From Kiritimatiellia bacterium (GTDB lineage Bacteria > Verrucomicrobiota > Kiritimatiellia > RFP12 > UBA1067), in contig JAFRDO010000006.1 in assembly GCA_017403825.1 (NCBI GenBank), positions 1 to 64,000 on the forward strand: a DNA stretch of 64,000 nucleotides. The letters run 5' to 3'. The notes below the pieces were generated by a model. The model was not told where the DNA came from. It saw only the letters and a list, made by a program, of their open reading frames with translations, and searched no databases. The translations under genes were made by a program, and so were the position numbers. This document shows positions 42,660 to 51,366 of the stretch, piece by piece (the first letter of the stretch is position 1; every line of letters begins with the position of its first letter).

Positions 42660-45600
42660 CTAAGGCATGAGATTGGCCCGTATGCTGGCAATGTCCTCGT
42701 CGGTGAGTCGCCAGAGGTGCTTCGCGCAGTTCGCGAACTTTTCCTGAAGCGTCTTGCCCTTGTAGGACTTGACGGCCTCCATCATGCGCCACCAGCAGTC
42801 GCGGTTTGTCGTGCCGCCGAACAGCTCGGCTGTGCGCGGACGGCGGCTGTCGTTGCCGAACTGTGCAGAGACGCTGGTCAGCTCGTAGTCGATCGCGAGA
42901 TCCGTCTCGTTCACGCCGCACAGCCCTTCGAGCACCATCGCGAGCGTGCCGGTGCGGTCACCGCCGCCGACGCAGTGGAAGTAGATCGGATAGTTCTCCG
43001 CCTTTGTAAAGACAATGAGCGCCTTACGAAACTCCTCCCACTCGCCTTCGAAGGATTTCATGTATGCGGTCATGGGAACACGTATGAACTTGGGGCCGAC
43101 GTCTGAAAGCGGCACGGTCTCATCCGAGCGCACCCCCTCGCCGATGCAGCCTCGCAGGTCGAGTTCCGTCTTGATGCCAAGTTCGAGTATCGCCCGCTTC
43201 GTCTCTTCCGAGATTCCCGACGGCCCTGCCGCCGCGGAGCGGAAGAGCTGCGTGCCGCGGTATGCACGGCCAGGCTTGAGCCCCGTCCAGCCGCCGATGT
43301 CGCGGGCGTTTCGGATGCCGGGAATGTTCAACCAGCGCACGTCGTTCGGATCGGGCGTCGCCGAAACGCGCCCGCCTTGCGGAACGTCGTGCTTGACCGA
43401 ACCGGTGCTCATGTACTTCTTCTCGATCGACTTGCGGCAGTCGGCGTATTCCGGCGTGAGATAAAGGCGTCGCGCCTCCCTGACGAACTCACGCGTCGCG
43501 AGATCCGGCGGCGCCTCGGACGCGCTTGCACCGCCTGCCTGTGCAGGGCGCGGGAACTTGCCGGCAAGCACTTCCGAGATTGGCAGCGACCGCATACGCA
43601 TGGTCGTAAGGCCGTCGCCAGCATAGTAGGCTATGATCAACTTGTCGCCGTACACGCGCACCGACGGATAACAACAAGAGCGAATGCAGACGTCGTCCTC
43701 AATCGCCCGGAAACGGTCCCACGTTCCGCCTTCGTCTTCCGACACGGCGATGACGAGCGGCGTGCGATAGCTCCAGAGCGCCTCACGCGTCCAGTGGTCG
43801 TTGTAGACCATGACCCACTCGCCTGACGGAAGCTTCGTAATAGCGGTGGGTGCGTCGGGCGCACAGCCGAGACCCGGCACCGGCGACGTCCACGTCTCGC
43901 ATCCGTCGGAGGAATAGGATACGCGAATGACAGACTCGTCGGAGCGAATATACATCATCACGCGCCCGTCATTGAGTTCGACGAGACCCGGTTCCTGCGC
44001 ACCGGTCCGTTGTCCGTCGCTGCCTATCGCAGGAATGAATTCCTTGGCGATGCGCCATGTCGCGCCCGCGTCGTCCGACCAGGCGCAGCCGACGAGGCCG
44101 ATGGGATCGATGTCGCACCACATGTTCTGCTCCTTCCACTTCGGGTTGTAGCGGTGGAGCGCAAGCGGCAGGACGATTCGTCCCGTCGAAAGCTGCACGG
44201 CGCGGGCGTTGTTCATCACGTAGTATTCGCGGTGTGCGTCGTCAATGCACTTCACCGGAGCACTCCACGTCTCGCCCTCGTCGGTCGACACGCGCATCAT
44301 GGGACGGCAGTCGTCGTGGCGATCCTTCTTGAGATAAAAGAGCACAAGGCGTCCGTCCTTCAGGCGCAGGAACGAGACGCTCATCAAGTTAAGACCCGCA
44401 TCGTTCGGGATCATCTCCTTAGGCTCGCCCGGCCACGTCTTGCCGCCGTCCGGCGAGACCAGCTTGTATATCGAGGCTGAATAGCCGTCAGTGCCGAGGT
44501 GCCTTGACGTGTTGCCTGGCGCGGAACGGTTGGTGAAGTACGACCAGGCGAAGAGCATTCGCCCGTCCTTGAGCAAGACCGTGTCGCCTTCGCCGTTGCG
44601 AATGTTGGCCTCTGTCGGCTCGCGGTTGTAGAGCGTCTTCATCCCGCCGAGGCGCGGCGGCGAAACGACGGCGTCGGACGTGGCGCGCAGGCCGCGCGCC
44701 GTCCTGATGCTGAAGAAAAAGCTCGTAGTGCCCTTCGGCGGAGTCGCCCACACACAGTCGTTGGAGAATGCTGCCGGAATCGACTTCCATTCGCGTTTGC
44801 GGCAGTCGCCAGTGCCGGAGGTGTATTCAAACGAAGCGGATGCGATGGCGTCGCCCTTGAGATCGAACTTTGCGTCGTAAATGCCCGACCAGTCCGTCCT
44901 GGCGCTGAAGAACCGGCAGCGCGGCAGGCCAGCCCCCCGCCCGAAACGCCCGTCGGCGTAGGCAAACAGCTCCGCAGGACGCTCGCTGTCGGCACCATGG
45001 TGATGCGGCATGCGCGGGATGATTACGCGCGTACATTCTGTCTTAAGCAGGCGACGACTCTTCTCGACAATGTCCAGCGGATAGGCGTGGTCGTTGGTGC
45101 CGTCTATGAAGAGAAACGGCATCTTTGCGAACGGCAGGTAGTGCTTCGGGTCCCAGGTTGCGTCGTATCGCAGGACCTTGTCGGGGGAACACTGCAGCAT
45201 GCGTCCGTCGGAGTAGCCCTCGTCCACCCACATCGAATGCTCGGCAATGTAGCCGCAGCCGTAGATCGGCGCTACGAACGCAAAGCGCGGATCCGCTCCG
45301 GCCGCTATGCACGAGAGAAAGCCGCCCCATGAAACGCCGGTGAGGCCGATGCGGCTCTTGTCGACGCCGGGCGCAGACGCCAGAAGCGTGTGCGCCCGGA
45401 TGATCGCCGCCACCGCGTGGTACGGCCACTGGTCCTCGACCGGATCGTCCATCTCGTTCCAGGAATGGCATCCCTTCGGCCCGCTCCATTTGTGAGTCTC
45501 ATGCGGATACTGCTCGATGCCCTTCACGTTGCCGCTGACGCATCCGTTCCAGTCCATCGAAATCGCAGCATAGCCCCTGTCGTTCCAATACTTGACCCAA

Positions 45601-47078
45601 CGGTAGAAGGCGCTGCCGCCGCCGCCATGCACGAGCACCATGCCTGGCACCGGCTTGCCGTCGGACGACTTCGGCACGCCTACGTAGGCGAAGACACGCG
45701 TCTCGCGTCCGCGGAACGGCACGTTCTCGTAGAACACGGCCTTCATCCCGTTGGTCGCGTATTCAGGCGGCGCCCAAACCTTCGGGCGTTCGGTGAAGAG
45801 CCTCTCGTCCCACTTGACCGGCATGTCGACGTCCTGCTTCATGAGCTTGCCGAATTCCGGCAGCAGGCTGTAGTCGCCTCCCCAAGTCGTGTACATGACG
45901 CCAGTAACGTTGCGCGTCTCGCGGCAAGCGTCGATCCAGTCATGCGCGATCTTAAGTCCCTTGTCGCCGTCGCAGCAAGACGAGCCGAACGTCTTGAACC
46001 CCTTCGCGTCGAAAAACGCCATCGACGTCTTGCAGATGTCCTGGTTCCAGTTGACCTGCACGATGTCCTTGGACACAAGGTCCCACGAGTTGGAGAAGGT
46101 ACCCTTGCAGGAATAGTAGTTGTCGTGCGCGTTGTGGTTCGGGTCGCACATGTCGCTCCACATGTAAAGCGCCGCCCCGGGATGGACGCGACGGATTATC
46201 GCCGCCTGCCTTGCGACACAATCCGCAAAGATGTGCGCCATGTCCGTCTTGCGGGCGCGGCAGGCGTCGCATGTGCCGCCGTTGCGCACCTCGTCCATCG
46301 AGAGGAACCACTTGCGCGGATGGAACACATCCTCCACTCCGGCGGCCGACTTCTCGAAGTAGGCGTAGAGCGCCGGGTCGGACATGCAAGCGGAATACTG
46401 TCCGTAAGGGGAGTAGTCGAACATCTCCGCCATCGACGGGATCGCCCCGTCCACGATCAGACGGTCGCCGTCCTTCAGGCATCCGCCCTTCACGGCCTCG
46501 AAGACTAGCGGCTTGTCGTCCGGCTTGACCTGGACTTCGGTCATCTTTGGCGGAGTGCGATAGTCGCGTCCCTCCGCGCATGGTACCCCAGTGTCGGCGC
46601 GGCGAATGCGGAAAGGTGCGCCCGCGCCACGCGGAACCTTCGTGATCGGCTTCGTCTCAGCACCGGCGGACGCGGCATCGAAGACAATCTGTCCGTCGCG
46701 AACGACATACGGCAAGCCGCGAAGCGGCCTCGTCTCCACGAAATCTGGACGTTTGCCGAGCATGGAGCCGTAGCCGATCGACCACATCATCGGCACCACG
46801 TCCATTTTCGCATCGGCCGCCGTGCGCAGGGCCGCGCGGTACTTCGACTTGCGGGCATCGTCCCACTCAAAGGCGAATTCGGCATCGCACGCGATCACCA
46901 CGCCGTTGAAGCCGGCCTGCGCGGCGCGATCGACCAGATTGGTGAAGCGCACCGCCACCCCGTCATCAGCGAGGTCGCCGTAGAAATAAACCCATCGGTC
47001 CGCAAGCGATCCAGCCGAAGCCGACAATGCAAGCACGAGGGCGGCAAGGAAGGCGCCCGTTTGGTCTCTTCTTTTCAT
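42660..47078 (-). CDS. Giant secreted four-enzyme fusion: GH20-like, esterase, sialidase, tyrosine phosphatase
   Basis: The product has 1472 residues. A signal peptide (1-23) leads to four enzyme-like parts. Residues 25-420 form a TIM-barrel like GH20 or GH123, with FLSMDE (Asp262-Glu263). Residues 440-710 are an alpha/beta hydrolase with GVSWGG (nucleophile Ser583), DGTNDH and His near 692-694. Residues 805-1180 are a BNR/sialidase propeller with five Asp boxes (SPDGGKTW, STDEGETW, SDDAGATW, SSDGCETW, SEDEGGTW). Residues 1245-1472 are a tyrosine-phosphatase domain with HCVGGGDRTG (Cys1369, Arg1375). The start at 47078 lies 9 nt after a -10; an ATG 30 nt upstream would lie on the promoter. 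It heads a three-gene operon. Confidence 0.82.
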   Translation of the reverse strand: MKRRDQTGAFLAALVLALSASAGSLADRWVYFYGDLADDGVAVRFTNLVDRAAQAGFNGVVIACDAEFAFEWDDARKSKYRAALRTAADAKMDVVPMMWSIGYGSMLGKRPDFVETRPLRGLPYVVRDGQIVFDAASAGAETKPITKVPRGAGAPFRIRRADTGVPCAEGRDYRTPPKMTEVQVKPDDKPLVFEAVKGGCLKDGDRLIVDGAIPSMAEMFDYSPYGQYSACMSDPALYAYFEKSAAGVEDVFHPRKWFLSMDEVRNGGTCDACRARKTDMAHIFADCVARQAAIIRRVHPGAALYMWSDMCDPNHNAHDNYYSCKGTFSNSWDLVSKDIVQVNWNQDICKTSMAFFDAKGFKTFGSSCCDGDKGLKIAHDWIDACRETRNVTGVMYTTWGGDYSLLPEFGKLMKQDVDMPVKWDERLFTERPKVWAPPEYATNGMKAVFYENVPFRGRETRVFAYVGVPKSSDGKPVPGMVLVHGGGGSAFYRWVKYWNDRGYAAISMDWNGCVSGNVKGIEQYPHETHKWSGPKGCHSWNEMDDPVEDQWPYHAVAAIIRAHTLLASAPGVDKSRIGLTGVSWGGFLSCIAAGADPRFAFVAPIYGCGYIAEHSMWVDEGYSDGRMLQCSPDKVLRYDATWDPKHYLPFAKMPFLFIDGTNDHAYPLDIVEKSRRLLKTECTRVIIPRMPHHHGADSERPAELFAYADGRFGRGAGLPRCRFFSARTDWSGIYDAKFDLKGDAIASASFEYTSGTGDCRKREWKSIPAAFSNDCVWATPPKGTTSFFFSIRTARGLRATSDAVVSPPRLGGMKTLYNREPTEANIRNGEGDTVLLKDGRMLFAWSYFTNRSAPGNTSRHLGTDGYSASIYKLVSPDGGKTWPGEPKEMIPNDAGLNLMSVSFLRLKDGRLVLFYLKKDRHDDCRPMMRVSTDEGETWSAPVKCIDDAHREYYVMNNARAVQLSTGRIVLPLALHRYNPKWKEQNMWCDIDPIGLVGCAWSDDAGATWRIAKEFIPAIGSDGQRTGAQEPGLVELNDGRVMMYIRSDESVIRVSYSSDGCETWTSPVPGLGCAPDAPTAITKLPSGEWVMVYNDHWTREALWSYRTPLVIAVSEDEGGTWDRFRAIEDDVCIRSCCYPSVRVYGDKLIIAYYAGDGLTTMRMRSLPISEVLAGKFPRPAQAGGASASEAPPDLATREFVREARRLYLTPEYADCRKSIEKKYMSTGSVKHDVPQGGRVSATPDPNDVRWLNIPGIRNARDIGGWTGLKPGRAYRGTQLFRSAAAGPSGISEETKRAILELGIKTELDLRGCIGEGVRSDETVPLSDVGPKFIRVPMTAYMKSFEGEWEEFRKALIVFTKAENYPIYFHCVGGGDRTGTLAMVLEGLCGVNETDLAIDYELTSVSAQFGNDSRRPRTAELFGGTTNRDCWWRMMEAVKSYKGKTLQEKFANCAKHLWRLTDEDIASIRANLMP

Positions 47079-47087
47079 TTCGCAATG

Positions 47088-47093
47088 ATTATA
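47088..47093 (-). promoter_or_regulatory. Promoter of the glycan operon
   Basis: Minus-strand TTTTGCTATAATC gives an extended -10, with TTGTCA (47110-47115) as -35 at 16-nt spacing. The -10 ends 9 nt before the ATG at 47078, so the mRNA is nearly leaderless. Confidence 0.65.
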
Positions 47094-47116
47094 GCAAAAC
47101 CGACACATCTGACAAA

Positions 47117-47134
47117 CCCCCTAACATTAGGGGG
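47117..47134. promoter_or_regulatory. Palindromic operator candidate between divergent promoters
   Basis: CCCCCTAA and TTAGGGGG are perfect inverted arms around CA. The site abuts the -35 of the glycan operon and lies just upstream of the two-component operon promoter, so one bound protein could control both. The LuxR/NarL-type regulator encoded at 49247 is the obvious candidate. Confidence 0.6.
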
Positions 47135-47157
47135 GATTGGCTGCGCAGGAAATATGC

Positions 47158-47163
47158 TAAAAT
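47158..47163 (+). promoter_or_regulatory. -10 element of the two-component operon
   Basis: TGCTAAAAT is an extended -10 ending 11 nt before the ATG at 47175. AAGGAAC lies between, partly within the expected start region, so it is unclear whether it is transcribed. Confidence 0.5.
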
Positions 47164-47174
47164 AAGGAACAACG

Positions 47175-49244
47175 ATGGATGCGATGTCCCTTCTGCTCGC
47201 GGCGGCATGCATGCTGACAAACGCGATTGACGTTACCTCGGCCGTACACAAGTCGGCCAAAGGCGTGCCCTTCGACCTGCGCGGCATGATATCCCCCTAT
47301 GTTCCAACCCATTCCTGCTTTCTGCTGACGGACGACTCCGGATCCACGCGCACCGAATGCCGGGGCTGCGCCGACACCAAGCAACTGCAGAGCGGCGACA
47401 TCGTACGCGCTGCCGGACTGATCAACCCAGACCCGTCCGGCATCAGCATCGCAGTATGCTCACAGTTGGTCGTCGAAGCGCACAGACGTCCGCCGCCGAT
47501 CGTCGAAGCCACGCTGTCTGAAATCAAGGGCGGCAAATACGACAACCTCCCCGTGAAGATTCGGGGCACGATCAAGGAAGTGTTCAGGGACGACATAGAT
47601 CCCATATGGTACTATCTTGTCCTGACGGACGGCGACAAGTCCATCTACCTGACGCTTCATTCCGACTGTGCCGACCTTGAGGCGGTGCAAAAGCTGACTG
47701 GTGCATTCGTCGCCGTCTCTGGGCTCTGCTCGCCGTGGGACTACGGCTACCGTGTCACGCTCGGGCGGCTCATCAACCTCCTGGACTTCAAGGACATAGA
47801 AGTCATACGACAGGCGCCCTCCGACCCGTTCGACGTTCCCGAAGTCGTCACCATCCGCTTCCCGAATCCCGAAGACATTCCGCCGTTGGAGCGACGGCGC
47901 CTTTCTGGCAAGGTAATCGCCGTCTGGCGCGGCAACCGCATCCTCGTCAAAAGCGAGAACGGAAACGTCCATACCGTCGAGCTTTCCGGCGGGCCGGTTC
48001 CCGAATACGGCGCTATGATCGAAGCTGCGGGGCTCTTGAAGACCGACCTCTACCGCATGAACCTCTCTGACGCCATCTGGCGGCGCAAGGACCTCGCCGC
48101 AATGAAGGATGACAACGTGGAAGAGGTCCGCAACATACTAACGGACGCAAAAGGCCAGACGCGCGTCATCCCGACCGTCCACGGCCGCACCTTCCGCATT
48201 CGCGGAACCGTGCAGGACCGGCCGTCCAGCGACATACAGTACGCGCTTGTCACGCTGAAATGCGGCAGCGAGACGATTCCGGTTGACGTGAGCGCCAACC
48301 GCTCCGTACTGAACGACATCACCATCGGCTGCGTGATCGAGGTGACGGGCACCTGCATCGTGGAATGCGACAACTGGCATTCCTACTCGGCCTTCCCGCA
48401 TGTCACGGGCGTCACGCTGGTCGTCCGGCGGCCGTCGGACGTCAGCATTGTCTCGCGTCCGCCGTGGTGGACGCCAGGCCGTCTCGCCGCCACGATCGGA
48501 ATCCTCATCGTCGTCATCATCGGGATCTTCCTCTGGAACAGGACGCTCCGGCGCATCATCGAGAAGCGCGGACGGCAGCTGTTCAAGGAGCAGGTCGCGC
48601 GCATCGGCTCGGAGCTGCGCATCGACGAGCGGACGCGGCTCGCGATTGAGCTGCACGACTCCATCGCCCAGAACCTCACCGGCGTGGCGCTGGAGATCAA
48701 CGCGGCGAACCGCACTGCGGACACCGACATCGCAAAAGCGCACGAACACCTCAACATCGCCTCAACGTCCCTGAAGTCCTGCCGCAACGAACTTCGCTAC
48801 TGCCTCTGGGACCTGCGCAACAGCGCACTGGAGAAGCCGAACATGGACGAAGCCATCCGGCAGACGCTGGCTCCGCACCTGGGCGACACCGCGCTTTACG
48901 TGCGCTTCAACGTGCCGCGCGAGCGAATCTCCGACAAGACCGCGCACGCCATCATGCGCATCGTCCGCGAGCTCTCTGTCAACGCCGTGCGCCACGGCGC
49001 CGCCACTTCCCTTTGGGTCGCCGGCAGCGTTGACGGCGACAAGCTCCTTTTTTCGGTCAGGGATAACGGCTCCGGCTTCGACCCTGACAAGTGCCCCGGA
49101 GCCGCGCAAGGCCATTTCGGCCTGACAGGAATCCGCGAACGGGTGGACGTGTTCGAGGGTGAAATGAAGATTGACTCCGTGATCGGTCGGGGCACGAAGA
49201 TTATCATCATGCTCAACATCCCGCAGGAAAAGGAAAAGGGCTGA
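47175..49244 (+). CDS. Membrane sensor histidine kinase, NarL-partner (HisKA_3) type
   Basis: The 689-residue protein has a signal-like N-terminus, a long periplasmic region (about 20-430) of repeated strand-rich modules that look like OB/tOB folds (VVRAAGLINPDPSG-like and EVTGTCIVEC segments), and one transmembrane helix near 435-455. A HisKA_3 dimerisation domain has IELHDSIAQNL (phospho-His near 493), and an HATPase domain has NAVRHG and DNGSGFDP plus GLTGIRERV. It is predicted to sense a glycan-derived or other periplasmic signal and phosphorylate the next gene's product. It is divergent from the glycan operon. Confidence 0.85.
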   Translation: MDAMSLLLAAACMLTNAIDVTSAVHKSAKGVPFDLRGMISPYVPTHSCFLLTDDSGSTRTECRGCADTKQLQSGDIVRAAGLINPDPSGISIAVCSQLVVEAHRRPPPIVEATLSEIKGGKYDNLPVKIRGTIKEVFRDDIDPIWYYLVLTDGDKSIYLTLHSDCADLEAVQKLTGAFVAVSGLCSPWDYGYRVTLGRLINLLDFKDIEVIRQAPSDPFDVPEVVTIRFPNPEDIPPLERRRLSGKVIAVWRGNRILVKSENGNVHTVELSGGPVPEYGAMIEAAGLLKTDLYRMNLSDAIWRRKDLAAMKDDNVEEVRNILTDAKGQTRVIPTVHGRTFRIRGTVQDRPSSDIQYALVTLKCGSETIPVDVSANRSVLNDITIGCVIEVTGTCIVECDNWHSYSAFPHVTGVTLVVRRPSDVSIVSRPPWWTPGRLAATIGILIVVIIGIFLWNRTLRRIIEKRGRQLFKEQVARIGSELRIDERTRLAIELHDSIAQNLTGVALEINAANRTADTDIAKAHEHLNIASTSLKSCRNELRYCLWDLRNSALEKPNMDEAIRQTLAPHLGDTALYVRFNVPRERISDKTAHAIMRIVRELSVNAVRHGAATSLWVAGSVDGDKLLFSVRDNGSGFDPDKCPGAAQGHFGLTGIRERVDVFEGEMKIDSVIGRGTKIIIMLNIPQEKEKG

Positions 49245-49246
49245 AC

Positions 49247-49870
49247 ATGCCGGAAAAGATCAGAGTCCTCATCGCCGACGACCATACCATCGTGAGAATG
49301 GGCCTTACGGCCCTTCTGGAAACCGAGACTGACATACAGGTAGTCGGCCAGGCGAAGAACGGCGTCGAGGTGCTTGCGGAAGCACGACGGCTCAACCCCG
49401 ACATCATCATCATGGACCTTATGATGCCGAAGAAGGACGGTGTCGAGGCTACGATCGAGCTGAGGGAACAGCTGCCCGCCGTGAAGGTCATAATCCTTAC
49501 GACCTTCGGCACCTCAGACGGCATCGCCCACACCATCGAATGCGGCGCGGCTGGAGCCGTGCTGAAGAGCGCCGAAGACACCGAGCTGGTCGCCGCCATC
49601 CGCAAGGTCGCGGCAGGCAGCAGCTATCTTTCGCCGGAAATCAAGCGACAGCTGGCCAAAGACCCTCCGGTGCCGGAACTGACGCCGCGTCAGATGCAGG
49701 TTCTGCAATCGATGACCAGGGGGCTGACGAACCGCGACATCGCCAAGCAGCTGGGAATCCGGCAGGACGGAGTGAACCTTCACGTCAACGCCATCCTGCA
49801 GAAGATCGGCGCGGCAAACCGCACGGAAGCCGTTGCCATCGCCCTCCGAAAGCACCTGCTGAAAATGTAA
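49247..49870 (+). CDS. NarL/FixJ-family response regulator
   Basis: The 207-residue protein has a receiver domain (RVLIADDHTIVRMGL, phospho-acceptor Asp in IIIMDLMMP near residue 55, Lys in AVLKSAED) and a C-terminal LuxR-type helix-turn-helix (LTPRQMQVLQSMTRGLTNRD, then IAKQLGIRQDGVNLHVNAIL). It starts 2 nt after the kinase gene, so the pair is coupled. The palindrome at 47117 is a plausible target. Confidence 0.93.
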   Translation: MPEKIRVLIADDHTIVRMGLTALLETETDIQVVGQAKNGVEVLAEARRLNPDIIIMDLMMPKKDGVEATIELREQLPAVKVIILTTFGTSDGIAHTIECGAAGAVLKSAEDTELVAAIRKVAAGSSYLSPEIKRQLAKDPPVPELTPRQMQVLQSMTRGLTNRDIAKQLGIRQDGVNLHVNAILQKIGAANRTEAVAIALRKHLLKM

Positions 49871-49964
49871 TCCGCCCTGCCTGTCACGACTTCAAAGCCC
49901 TTGTGATGTCTCGCAAATCCTGAAATGGGCCGCAGCGAGACGATGAGACAGGACGCTGAGCGAC

Positions 49965-51143
49965 TTACAAGACTTGGCGACAGCGGCGCTTCGCCACAAG
50001 GAGAAACGTCAGGAGCAGCACGCCGTACCACAAGACGCAGGCCGAGATCGGCCAGGGTTGCACGGCAAAGTCGGCCCCGGGCAGCCGCGCGACCGCCGAG
50101 GCGACGCCCGCCATCGCCTCGGCAGACAGCGCCGCCAGGTTGTTGACGTGTGCGGCCAGCCTGTCCGAAAAGACGCCTGCCAGCACCCCGACGACGCCGG
50201 ACGAAACCGTAACACCGGCCGCCGGTATCAGCGCCAGGTTGGCCAGCAGGCCTCCGGGCGTGACGTGTCCGAAAACACGGGCGGTTATCGGCACCCCGGC
50301 AAGCCAGGCGGAAGTCGTCATCCACACCGCGGCCCTAATGGCGCCGTCGCCGGGACGCAGGCAGGCGCCGGCCAGTATCAGCGACAGCATCACGGTGAAT
50401 GACAGCAGGCAGCCTGCGTCGGCAATCATCAGGGGATCGACGATGCAGACCGTCAGAAGCGTAAGCGCCCACGCAGCGGTCAAGTTCGGACGCCGCCAGA
50501 AGATCGGGCCGACAAGGCAGACGCTTGCCATCAGCGCCGCCCGCACCGCGCTCGGTGGCGCACCGATGAGCCAGACGTAGCCCCATACCGCCGGCATGGC
50601 CGCCGCGCCAGCCAGCCGCCGCGGAACGAACGCCAGCCGCATCAGAAGCGCTAGCATGCCCGCGACAGCCGTCACGTGAAGGCCGGAGACCGCAAAGACG
50701 TGCATCGCCCCGGACGACGCAAAGACGCGACGCTGCCCCTGCTGCAGCTTGCCGCGCTCGCCAAGCAGAATAGCCCTGTTCAGCGAGGACGCGCCGCAGT
50801 CGCGGTCAAGGCCGATAGAAAGCCGTCGCGCCAGCTCCGCGCGGGCCCGCGCCACCCTGGGCGAGACGGGGCGGCGCGCTCTTGCGCGATACTCCCGCAG
50901 CCATGGATTCAGCTGAAAACGCCGTTCCTGCTCCACCGACGCATGAAGGAACAGCGCCGCGCCAACCAGGAACAAGAAGACGAAACGCCAACCGCGGACC
51001 TCGGCGCCATACCCGAACAGCGCGACAAGCGCCGCGACGACAGCCACGACGGGCCACGCCTCGGCGAAGTTCGACACGCATGACGCGACAAGTTCCCCGG
51101 CTGCCATGGCCGCAGCGACAAGCAGCCATCTTTTTTCCGACAT
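49965..51143 (-). CDS. comEC: ComEC/Rec2-family DNA-uptake channel, core only
   Basis: The 392-residue polytopic membrane protein carries the competence domain: AVSGLHVTAVAGMLALLMRL and GAPPSAVRAALMAS, typical of ComEC. Many full-length ComEC proteins (about 700-800 residues) have an OB fold and a metallo-beta-lactamase domain; the latter is absent here and the N-terminal part is short. GGAAGGAGG precedes the ATG and TGATATGAT lies 27 nt upstream. It is convergent with the response-regulator gene. Confidence 0.85.
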   Translation of the reverse strand: MSEKRWLLVAAAMAAGELVASCVSNFAEAWPVVAVVAALVALFGYGAEVRGWRFVFLFLVGAALFLHASVEQERRFQLNPWLREYRARARRPVSPRVARARAELARRLSIGLDRDCGASSLNRAILLGERGKLQQGQRRVFASSGAMHVFAVSGLHVTAVAGMLALLMRLAFVPRRLAGAAAMPAVWGYVWLIGAPPSAVRAALMASVCLVGPIFWRRPNLTAAWALTLLTVCIVDPLMIADAGCLLSFTVMLSLILAGACLRPGDGAIRAAVWMTTSAWLAGVPITARVFGHVTPGGLLANLALIPAAGVTVSSGVVGVLAGVFSDRLAAHVNNLAALSAEAMAGVASAVARLPGADFAVQPWPISACVLWYGVLLLTFLLVAKRRCRQVL

Positions 51144-51170
51144 GATTCCTCCTTCCTTTCGGACGGAAGA

Positions 51171-51176
51171 ATCATA
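51171..51176 (-). promoter_or_regulatory. Extended -10 promoter of comEC
   Basis: Minus-strand TGTGATATGAT contains TGA before TATGAT, 27 nt before the start codon. The site lies between comEC and the left attachment repeat of the integrated element, so it belonged to the original chromosome. Confidence 0.55.
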
Positions 51177-51183
51177 TCACATT

Positions 51184-51206
51184 TCGGGAAGAGAATTATT
51201 TCCCGA
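51184..51206 (-). terminator. Hairpin at the left element boundary, originally downstream of glf
   Basis: TCGGGAA (51184-51190) pairs with TTCCCGA (51200-51206) around a 9-nt loop and straddles the left end of the attachment repeat. Without the element it would stand directly after the glf stop codon. No clear U-tract follows, so it may be a recombination-site palindrome rather than a terminator. Confidence 0.4.
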
Positions 51207-51217
51207 CGATTAGCACC
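51192..51217. repeat. Left attachment site (26-bp direct repeat)
   Basis: The 26-bp sequence starting AGAATTATTTCCCGAC and ending TTAGCACC is repeated exactly at 57980-58005. The two copies enclose an A+T-rich segment with a tyrosine recombinase gene next to this copy, the classic att arrangement. Confidence 0.85.
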
Positions 51218-51260
51218 TTCACCCTTGATTTTATTGGGTTTTTCAGCAGCCATGCGGACG

Positions 51261-51283
51261 GGGTGTGGTTGATGTGTGGTGGA
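51261..51283 (+). repeat. Arm-type recombinase site, left end
   Basis: A 23-bp sequence beginning GGGTGTGGTTGATG matches 57810-57832 at 21 of 23 positions in the same orientation. Each consists of two GTGTGGT units 11 nt apart. The position just inside the attachment repeat suits an arm-binding site for the integrase. Confidence 0.6.
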
Positions 51284-51317
51284 GCGGGGAGTTTCAAGGC
51301 TTCTTGAACAAGCAAAA

Positions 51318-51341
51318 GGGCGGCGGATTTCTCCGCCGCCC
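51318..51341 (-). terminator. Terminator of the integrase gene
   Basis: GGGCGGCGGA and TCCGCCGCCC pair perfectly around TTTC. On the minus strand the stem is followed by TTTTGCTTGTT. It lies 26 nt after the integrase stop codon. Confidence 0.7.
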
Positions 51342-51366
51342 TTCGAATAAGAGTTGACCGAATCGT

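Noticed and set aside
39703..42921. Extended N-terminus of the beta-repeat protein to 42921
   Set aside because: The extra 95 residues lie inside the upstream fusion gene, lack a ribosome binding site and would hide the signal peptide beginning MKRMLIAQ.
49871..49964. Terminator between the response-regulator gene and comEC
   Set aside because: No stem with a T-tract could be found in the short convergent gap.
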